IMG/VR virus record: IMGVR_UViG_3300025418_001194
Coordinates: 1-27,335 of that record
Direction: 5' to 3' (one strand)
DNA length: 27,335 nucleotides
From: a virus
Below, one piece after another: positions 1 through 5,230 of the stretch (the first letter of the stretch is position 1; every line of letters starts with the position of its first letter). Made by a program: the position numbers and the translations under genes. The notes beneath the pieces are model-generated. The model was not told where the DNA came from and ran no database searches. It was given only the letters and a program-made list of their open reading frames with translations.

Positions 1-575
1 TTGTTGAACATGACGATGGCATTGTCATATGCCTGTCCGTTCGACAGCGTGCCTTGAGCTCCCGGCGGATCGTTGATGACACCAACAATCTTAAATGGGT
101 AGTTCGCAAGCGTGCCAGTCAGCAACGTGGAGGTATCGAGATAAGCGCCAGAAATACCATTTGAAGTATTGCCTGTGCCAATCAAGAAGCCGATTGTTGC
201 GTTTACGTCAGCAAGAGCAATGCCCGTGCTGTCGGACTGAACAACGAACTTAGCGTTAGGGTCGTTTACGATGTAGGCGTAGATCGAACCAGAAACTGGA
301 TCGGTGCCGCCCGGATAGTAGTTCGACCAAACAGTTCTTTTCTGAACCGTTGAAAGATATTTACAGCCAACGAATACGCCAGTGATGCCGAGAGCAGCTG
401 GTGTGCTGGTGCTGGCAGACTGAGTAACCGTGCCATCGCTGACGGCTGTTACTGGGTCGCCAAAAAAGATATTGGTAGAGTTGTATGCGATAGGATACTG
501 AACTTGCTCGTAAGTAGGAGCAGAACCGTTTCCTGCATATTGACGGAATCCAAAGGGGCTGCTAGTGTTGGCCAC
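1..575 (-). CDS. Phage virion protein, C-terminus beyond window (head-decoration or capsid-associated type)
   Basis: The frame is open from a GTG at 575 to the left edge, giving 191 residues and no stop. The GTG follows an AAGGAG ribosome site 9 nt upstream, and no in-frame ATG lies near it. The product begins VANTSSPFGFRQYAG and contains FFGDPV, FVGCKYLS and YIVNDPNAKF. It is rich in Gly, Thr, Ser and Asn and has almost no charged helices, as in beta-rich virion proteins. From memory, similar proteins occur next to capsid genes in rhizobial and marine phages. Its place after the scaffold gene supports a capsid or decoration role. It could instead be the major capsid protein, but it looks short for that, and the missing end prevents a decision. 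A TATAAT-like hexamer at 628-623 has no convincing -35 partner. Confidence 0.72.
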   Translation of the reverse strand, partial: MANTSSPFGFRQYAGNGSAPTYEQVQYPIAYNSTNIFFGDPVTAVSDGTVTQSASTSTPAALGITGVFVGCKYLSTVQKRTVWSNYYPGGTDPVSGSIYAYIVNDPNAKFVVQSDSTGIALADVNATIGFLIGTGNTSNGISGAYLDTSTLLTGTLANYPFKIVGVINDPPGAQGTLSNGQAYDNAIVMFN

Positions 576-583
576 GATGGTTT

Positions 584-599
584 CTCCTTTTTACAGGAG
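584..599 (-). promoter_or_regulatory. RBS hairpin before the partial virion gene
   Basis: On the minus strand CTCCT and AGGAG pair as a 5-bp stem around a 6-nt loop. The AGGAG arm is the Shine-Dalgarno sequence of the GTG-initiated virion gene, so initiation could be damped by folding. The pairing is seen directly; the regulatory effect is inference. Confidence 0.35.
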
Positions 600-719
600 T
601 TCCTTCATCGCGCACCGGGGCGATTATACGGAACAGAGAAAGCTAATGCCTCACGCCGAGGAGGCCCAAGCCGATTACCGGCCTGTCGCCAATATAATGC
701 AATAAAGTAATTAAATCAA

Positions 720-1232
720 ATGCCTATTGTCGCATCAAAATTACCCTCTGTTGAAGAGTTAAATTCACAAATAAATTATAACCCTAATACTGGCTTATTT
801 ACTTGGAAAATAAACAAAAAAGGACCTATTAAAGCAGGAATGAAGGCTGGAACACGACATTCAAAGGGATATACAACAATTAGGATAAATGGAGTTGATT
901 ATCTTGCTCATAGATTAGCTTGGATAATTTTTTATGGTTCTTTAGAAGAAAATGAACAAATCGACCATATAAATTTGGATAGAACAGACAATAAAATATG
1001 TAATTTAAGAAAAGCGACTCACTCAGAAAATTGTCGAAACACAAAATCAAGATCTCATAATCTGAGCGGTTTAAAGGGAGCTCATTTAGATAAAAGGAAT
1101 GGTAAATATAGAGCTAGGATATCAATAGAAGGAAAACAAAAATGGATTGGATATTTTAAAACTCCAGAAGAAGCCCACGAGGCATACAAGAAAAAAGCGG
1201 AAGAACTATATGGAGAGTTCTTCCGCCCATAA
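720..1232 (+). CDS. HNH homing endonuclease with C-terminal AP2-like DNA-binding domain
   Basis: This is a 170-aa free-standing HNH_3-type nuclease. The N-terminal part (about 10-75) holds the usual NPNTGLFTWK and YLAHRLAW motifs. The catalytic HNH core is IDHIN at 81-85 with DNKICNLR (90-97) and the downstream Asn residues. An AP2-like domain at about 117-165 includes GKYRARI, GYFKTPEEAHEAY and a final GEFFRP. Such proteins cut DNA at specific sites and spread their own gene. It lies on the opposite strand to the late operon, and its stop is 7 nt from the 3' end of the 191-aa gene. It is clearly more AT-rich than its neighbours, which suggests recent arrival. The ribosome site is weak. No flanking gene appears split, so it is not obviously inside an intron. 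Confidence 0.88.
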   Translation: MPIVASKLPSVEELNSQINYNPNTGLFTWKINKKGPIKAGMKAGTRHSKGYTTIRINGVDYLAHRLAWIIFYGSLEENEQIDHINLDRTDNKICNLRKATHSENCRNTKSRSHNLSGLKGAHLDKRNGKYRARISIEGKQKWIGYFKTPEEAHEAYKKKAEELYGEFFRP

Positions 1233-1239
1233 TTGTTGA

Positions 1240-1815
1240 CTATTCTTTCGGTATTTCCATAGCGACGTAAGACTTCTTAATCTGAGGACGTGCCTGAGCG
1301 TGATCTCTTGTAAGTGTGCCATCAGGTGTGCCGGCCAGCTGTTGCTCTTTGGCGCGAACCTGTAAGCGAGCCTTACGCTGTTCCGCATCTTTGCGCTCGT
1401 CAATAATTTCTTTCGGGCACTCCATAAGGATCATGCCTTTACGGAGAATTGTGCGGCTTTCCGTATTATGCGGCATCATCTCCGGGTGACGTGTTGCAGG
1501 AACAGCTGTCCAACCTGAACGCGCAAGAGCAACCTGATAGGTTGGATCTTCAGCGCCGTAAGTTGTGTGGCGTTTCCACTCATAGGTCCACCCATCAGGG
1601 ATGACGTCTGCAGAAATGTAGAAGTCATCAGTGCCGTCTACTACGTCACCAAGATGGCCACGGAGCTCATCGGCACGCTGTTTGGCTCGTGCCCTTGGGT
1701 CGTCCTCTCTTACGGGTGGACGCAACTCATCAGTTGCCTCTGTGGCTACAGTTGCCTTTGCAAGCCCAGAGAATTTACCTCCGCGTATGCCGCGGCCTTC
1801 AGTCGTCGTGTTCAT
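1240..1815 (-). CDS. Conserved phage head-module protein, unknown function
   Basis: This 191-aa protein starts 10 nt after the scaffold gene with an AAGGA site 7 nt before the ATG. The N-terminus (1-60) is basic and probably disordered. The centre has DGWTYEWKR (about 74-82) and DPTYQVALARSGWTAVPATRHPEMMP-like segments. A basic and acidic helical C-terminus includes KGMILMECPKEI and ends KKSYVAMEIPKE. I recall proteins with GWxYEWKR and ATRHPEMMP in the same place between scaffold and capsid genes of other alphaproteobacterial phages, always without a function. It may be a minor head or completion protein. It shares a transcript with the scaffold gene. Confidence 0.75.
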   Translation of the reverse strand: MNTTTEGRGIRGGKFSGLAKATVATEATDELRPPVREDDPRARAKQRADELRGHLGDVVDGTDDFYISADVIPDGWTYEWKRHTTYGAEDPTYQVALARSGWTAVPATRHPEMMPHNTESRTILRKGMILMECPKEIIDERKDAEQRKARLQVRAKEQQLAGTPDGTLTRDHAQARPQIKKSYVAMEIPKE

Positions 1816-1825
1816 AGATCAATCC

Positions 1826-2746
1826 TTAATGGCCGTAGCGGCCTTCTTTCATAGCAAGTGCTTTGTTCTTTGCGTATTCTTCAGGCGACATACCCAAAGA
1901 TGACGCCATATCTGCCTCTGCAGCCGTTAGCCGCATGACGTTAGGGCGCTGCGTGCTACGAGATACAGGTGCTGGCGGTGGCTGTGGTGCCTTCTTAGGA
2001 GCAGGGGCAGAGGCTGCGGAAAGAGGATTATCTACTGTTTCAGATCTCTCCAGCCTATTTCGCATTCCAAGACGACCTTCGATGAACTCGAAATATTCGT
2101 CTGTGTCTGGAGCAATGCCATCATCAATTGCATCCTCATGAGCGCGAAACATTTTGCGAATATCTCTCTCGCTCTTTAGATAATCTCGAGATTCACGCAA
2201 CCAAGATGCAGACTTGTCAGATACGTTCTCTGCAAGCTGATCAACAAGGTCTCCTTTAGGTTGAGGAGCAGCCGGAGCATTTTCAGCATCCTTTAGCTGC
2301 TTCTTCATTGCTTTTTTGCCGTCCTTCAGCTTTTCCATCTGATGAGCATTAACGGCCATAGCATTTTGTATCTCTGCAGCTTTGGCGTAGTCGCCAACCT
2401 GCATTGATTCAGCATAAGCAGCCTTCAAAGTCTCGGCGCGCTCCTTAACTGTCTCAAGAGCATTAGAGACAAGTTGATATTGTGCCTCAGCAGTGTTCTC
2501 TTTTTCTTCAACAATCTGCTTTTGAGCCGCAATAGCGCGCTTTTCTGCCTCTAATCGTGCTTGCTTCTCGCGCTCAAGGCTCTTTTTAAGCTCAGAAATG
2601 CCTTCATCAGGCGTAATTTCATGTTTTTCAGCTTTTTTAGGCGTTTTTTCAGAAGCTTCACTTATTATTTCCACTTCTGGCGTGTCATCATCAGCCTTTT
2701 TTGGCTCTTCAAGCACGACTTCAATACCATTATCCTCGTCCGACAT
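1826..2746 (-). CDS. Capsid scaffold-like protein
   Basis: This 306-aa product is highly charged. It has an acidic N-terminal region (1-55), a long Glu/Lys/Ala coiled coil (about 50-155), then a Pro/Ala linker (about 240-265). The C-terminus is a compact helical tail, LTAAEADMASSLGMSPEEY, ending KEGRYGH. This is the usual design of a phage scaffold, where the C-terminal helix-turn-helix binds the coat protein inside the procapsid. The gene lies between the GroES-like gene and the 191-aa and virion genes, which fits a head-assembly role. No protease domain is visible. Its start is set by the 15-nt module ATGGAGATTTAA+ATG at 2758-2744. I am fairly sure of the role from composition and position, not from a signature motif. 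Confidence 0.72.
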   Translation of the reverse strand: MSDEDNGIEVVLEEPKKADDDTPEVEIISEASEKTPKKAEKHEITPDEGISELKKSLEREKQARLEAEKRAIAAQKQIVEEKENTAEAQYQLVSNALETVKERAETLKAAYAESMQVGDYAKAAEIQNAMAVNAHQMEKLKDGKKAMKKQLKDAENAPAAPQPKGDLVDQLAENVSDKSASWLRESRDYLKSERDIRKMFRAHEDAIDDGIAPDTDEYFEFIEGRLGMRNRLERSETVDNPLSAASAPAPKKAPQPPPAPVSRSTQRPNVMRLTAAEADMASSLGMSPEEYAKNKALAMKEGRYGH

Positions 2747-2758
2747 TTAAATCTCCAT
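2744..2758 (-). promoter_or_regulatory. 15-nt start module of the scaffold gene
   Basis: The sequence ATGGAGATTTAA directly precedes the ATG. GGAG is the ribosome site. The upstream in-frame ATG reads M-E-I-stop. It is one of eight near-identical modules in the window. Confidence 0.6.
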
Positions 2759-3151
2759 TTACCAAGCCACGTCAGGTGCAGGAACACGCATTTTTACCTG
2801 CGTATCCGATAGCATTCGGCACAGCACGCCGTTGATGGTTATGTTCCAACCATCTGAAGGCCTGAAAACAAGCCAGTCGTGCATGTTGAATGCTGCCTGA
2901 TCGAACCATTGACCGCTTTCATCATGAAAAGCGGATGGTCCCATACCAACTAACAGACCAACTTTTCCTTGGTATCGGTCTTCGTCGATAGTTCTGTCGG
3001 CCAAGTAAAGGCCACTCTTAGTTTTTGTCGGCCTAATGTATACTGCAACAAGTATCTGATTGTTGAAAATTTCAATATTAGATAAGTCACCTAGATCTTG
3101 TAACAGCTTCTGCTTTGGGTCTACATCGTGTTCCATAAGCATAGCTGGCAT
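2759..3151 (-). CDS. GroES-like co-chaperonin (Cpn10 fold)
   Basis: The product is 130 aa when started at MPAMLMEHDVDP, where AGGAAGGGGA precedes the ATG. A longer frame reaching 3241 overlaps the 69-aa gene and is less likely. Residues 28-90 look like a GroES barrel: NNQILVAVYIRPTKTKSG, a mobile-loop-like LYLADRTIDEDRYQGKVG and LLVGMGPSAF. These are followed by HDWLVFRPSDGW, NITINGVLCRML and an unusual PAPDVAW tail. GroES proteins cap GroEL so that capsid proteins can fold. T4 gp31 is the classic phage case. No GroEL partner is visible here, so it would use the host chaperonin. The position beside scaffold and capsid genes supports this. Confidence 0.8.
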   Translation of the reverse strand: MPAMLMEHDVDPKQKLLQDLGDLSNIEIFNNQILVAVYIRPTKTKSGLYLADRTIDEDRYQGKVGLLVGMGPSAFHDESGQWFDQAAFNMHDWLVFRPSDGWNITINGVLCRMLSDTQVKMRVPAPDVAW

Positions 3152-3170
3152 TTTATTTTCCCCTTCCTCG

Positions 3171-3380
3171 TTAACGATACTTCTCCGCACATATCCGGTC
3201 TGCTTCACCGAGATATTCATCTGCAAGGCGTAAGCCCGCAATCTTACCCGCTAAATATTTGTATTCAGCGTAATTTTCCAAGTGTCCATTTGAAAGAACT
3301 TCCATCAACCTCTCGATCTCAAGCTCAATCAAAATAAATAATTCACGTCGGTAGACGTGCTGTGGCGTCAGCGCAGTCAT
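3171..3380 (-). CDS. Small conserved helical phage protein
   Basis: This 69-aa, mostly alpha-helical product contains ELEIERLMEVL and YAEYKYLAGKIAGLRLADEY. Proteins with a YAEYKxLxGxIxGL core are common as small ORFs in head modules of alphaproteobacterial phages, without assigned function. The AAGGGG ribosome site sits 9 nt before the ATG, inside a loop flanked by GCCAG and CTGGT. It ends 19 nt before the GroES-like start and is probably translated on the same message. A helical packing or adaptor protein is possible, but I cannot assign a role. Confidence 0.7.
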   Translation of the reverse strand: MTALTPQHVYRRELFILIELEIERLMEVLSNGHLENYAEYKYLAGKIAGLRLADEYLGEADRICAEKYR

Positions 3381-3421
3381 AACCAGCCCCTTCTAACTGG
3401 CCTTCCTCATGTATAATTTAA

Positions 3422-3459
3422 GGGCGGATCTACCGAGGAAGGGGATGTAGAAACCGCCC
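3422..3459 (-). terminator. Two-part hairpin between HNH gene and 69-aa gene
   Basis: GGGCGG pairs with CCGCCC and, after a small internal loop, TCTAC pairs with GTAGA, giving 11 bp in total. On the minus strand it is followed by TTAAATTATAC rather than a pure T-run. It could be a weak terminator or an RNA processing or stability element. Confidence 0.4.
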
Positions 3460-3460
3460 A

Positions 3461-3477
3461 GCTATTACAAAAATAGC
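3461..3477 (-). other. Small hairpin just after the HNH stop codon
   Basis: GCTATT and AATAGC form a 6-bp stem with a 5-nt loop, next to the larger hairpin at 3422-3459. The pair of stem-loops may protect or end the HNH message. Confidence 0.35.
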
Positions 3478-3480
3478 CAT

Positions 3481-3972
3481 TTATACTCTAGCATATATTC
3501 CTTGTAATTGGATAGCCGCCTGTTTATAAGCTTCATAAGCTTCCTTGGGTGTATCAAATTTACCTAATTCAAATCTTTTCCCATTTTTAACTATACGGGC
3601 TCTATATTTTTTAGTTTGATTATGGAACCCAACTCCCTTATATCCAGTCTTATTGTCAATTCGTATTCCAACATTTGCTTGATTGTTAGATTGATTTGCT
3701 TCCCTTAAATTTTTTATTCTATTATCATATTTTATTGTATTTATATGATCTAAGTCGCCAACGGGCCATTTGCCGTAAATATATAACCAAGCTATCCTAT
3801 GCGCTAAATAACATTTACCTTTAATTGATATCCTAATATATTCATTTTTATTATCTTTTGCTTTTGTTCCTGCTATTAAATTATTTTCTTTAAATATGAA
3901 CATTCCAGTATCAGGATTATAATACAATATTGATTTAACAAACTTTGACGTGATATCGTTGCGATATTTCAT
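3481..3972 (-). CDS. HNH homing endonuclease with C-terminal AP2-like domain
   Basis: This 163-aa product has the same architecture as the HNH genes at 720 and 15926. It has an N-terminal YYNPDTGMFIFK segment, CYLAHRIAW, the catalytic core LDHIN (74-78) with YDNRIKNLREAN, and an AP2-like domain at about 109-155 (GYKGVGF, KKYRARI, GKFDTPKEAYEAYK). It is very AT-rich. It lies in the same orientation as the late operon, just downstream of a strong terminator (3998-4032). Expression may therefore depend on read-through or its own signals. Its ribosome site AGGTGA lies in the loop of a 6-bp hairpin. It most likely moves by cutting vacant sites in related phages. Confidence 0.88.
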   Translation of the reverse strand: MKYRNDITSKFVKSILYYNPDTGMFIFKENNLIAGTKAKDNKNEYIRISIKGKCYLAHRIAWLYIYGKWPVGDLDHINTIKYDNRIKNLREANQSNNQANVGIRIDNKTGYKGVGFHNQTKKYRARIVKNGKRFELGKFDTPKEAYEAYKQAAIQLQGIYARV

Positions 3973-3990
3973 AATCAGTCACCTCTGATT
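3973..3990 (-). promoter_or_regulatory. RBS presented in a hairpin loop directly before the HNH ATG
   Basis: On the minus strand AATCAG and CTGATT form a perfect 6-bp stem. The 6-nt loop is exactly AGGTGA, the Shine-Dalgarno sequence, and the ATG follows the stem with no gap. The fold could limit or tune translation of a toxic endonuclease. The structure is direct; the function is inferred. Confidence 0.5.
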
Positions 3991-3997
3991 GTGGATA

Positions 3998-4032
3998 AAA
4001 ACCCTACGTCGTTACGAGCGTCGTAGGGTTTT
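3998..4032 (-). terminator. Strong bidirectional hairpin terminator after the Lys/Gly-rich gene
   Basis: AAAACCCTACG pairs perfectly with CGTAGGGTTTT. A further CG/CG pair lies across a T:T mismatch, and the loop is 7 nt. A and T runs flank both sides, so it can act in either direction. It ends transcription from the gene at 5187-4048. Confidence 0.75.
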
Positions 4033-4047
4033 GTTTTTACATAACAA

Positions 4048-5187
4048 TTACTTGCCGCGAACCTTCCCACCAGACTTACGAGCTGGAGCATCTTTATGCA
4101 GCTTAGCGATATCTTCTTTCTGCAAGCGACCTTCGCCTGAACCTGAGCCAGCCTCCATGTCCTTATAGGACTTGGCAACCTTGGTGATACGACCGCCAGC
4201 CTTACGTCCGGGAACTGCACCCATAGGAATTGCGGGAGGAGCTCCAGCCGCGCCAGCAAGGGCAGGAGGTAACTGTGGAGGAGCTGCAGGGGGCGCTGGT
4301 GGCATCATGCCAGCAGGCATTTGTTGGCGCTGTGGAGCAGCCGACAGAATGTTAATCTTAATGTCTGTCTTACCCTTACGGGCGCGACCACCAGTTGCGC
4401 GGGCCATGCGGCTTTTAGCTTCGCCGCCCTCTTTCTTGCCGGTCAAGGCTTCTTTCTTGACCATCTTACGGACGAGCGCCTTGTCCTCTTTGACGTCGGG
4501 ATGTTCAGCCTTGCCGCCCTTGGCGTGGGCCTTACGCTTCACCATGCCGCCGCGCTTGTCGCCCGTGCGTGCTGCTGATTCCGCAGCCTCATCTGGCGAT
4601 GGCAGGGAATCGTCGCCACGAATTGCGCGGTCGAGTGCGCCCTTTTCTTCTTGGCTGTAACGCTGCGTCTGGTCCTTGCCAACTTCACTCAAGTCGCTGC
4701 CGGTCTTTGGCTTGCCGACCATCTTCTCCAGCCAGCTGCCGCCGCCGCCTGCCTTTTTAACTTTGCCACCTTTTTTGTAGTGCTCAACAGCTGAACGCTT
4801 TGGCGACGGATCGATAGCTCCAAGGGCTTTCTTGTCTTTGATGCCGCCGCCGTCTTTATAGCCGCCGATGTGCTTTACGCCTTCTCGGTCTTTATTGGCT
4901 GCACGCATGTCTTTATTGGCCATTCCGACGCCAATGTCTTTCTCAACGGTGCGGCCACCAGACTTGCGGGCCATACGGTCGGCGCGTGGCTTAGGTGCCT
5001 TACCATCAACCTTGCCGCCCTTCTTATACTGGCGCTGGGAAATTGGGCGCAGACCCGTCTTTGCTTCCGCATTCAAAGGAGAAGCAGGGGTCCAGTCGCT
5101 TGAATCGACTTTACGATCTTTTTCGCCTGCGAGAGACTTGGCCTTGGCCTTCATCTTCTCACGGGCTGTCTTTGCCATCTCATACAT
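4048..5187 (-). CDS. Lys/Gly-rich basic repeat protein, probable internal virion protein
   Basis: This 379-aa product is built from short basic double-glycine motifs: KKGGKV (55-60, 138-143), ARKSGGR (73-79), RGGMVKRK (212-219), AKGGKA (222-227), TGGRARKGK (265-273), RKAGGR (328-333) and ARKSGGK (369-375). A Pro/Ala/Met-rich stretch lies at about 290-325. No enzyme domain is seen and the protein should be largely disordered and strongly cationic. It follows the polyvalent protein and ends at a strong terminator. Similar KGG-type proteins occur after portal genes in rhizobial and marine phages. DNA binding inside the capsid or ejection with the genome are reasonable guesses. The first ATG is chosen because GGAGAG lies 6 nt upstream. 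Confidence 0.7.
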   Translation of the reverse strand: MYEMAKTAREKMKAKAKSLAGEKDRKVDSSDWTPASPLNAEAKTGLRPISQRQYKKGGKVDGKAPKPRADRMARKSGGRTVEKDIGVGMANKDMRAANKDREGVKHIGGYKDGGGIKDKKALGAIDPSPKRSAVEHYKKGGKVKKAGGGGSWLEKMVGKPKTGSDLSEVGKDQTQRYSQEEKGALDRAIRGDDSLPSPDEAAESAARTGDKRGGMVKRKAHAKGGKAEHPDVKEDKALVRKMVKKEALTGKKEGGEAKSRMARATGGRARKGKTDIKINILSAAPQRQQMPAGMMPPAPPAAPPQLPPALAGAAGAPPAIPMGAVPGRKAGGRITKVAKSYKDMEAGSGSGEGRLQKEDIAKLHKDAPARKSGGKVRGK

Positions 5188-5195
5188 TATTTCTC

Positions 5196-5228
5196 TCCGG
5201 CCGGATTAAACGGGGCGTCCCCCGACGC
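5196..5228 (-). other. Palindrome and small hairpin in the 43-nt gap between two virion genes
   Basis: TCCGGCCGGA (5196-5205) is a perfect 10-bp palindrome next to the ribosome site of the basic repeat protein. GCGTC/GACGC (5215-5228) forms a short stem right after the previous stop. Either may slow or process the message; there is no T-run. Confidence 0.3.
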
Positions 5229-5230
5229 AA

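Noticed and set aside
3975-5209. Several long frames opposite or out of frame with the Lys/Gly-rich gene
   Set aside because: They mirror the repetitive GC-rich coding sequence, lack ribosome sites and have improbable compositions.
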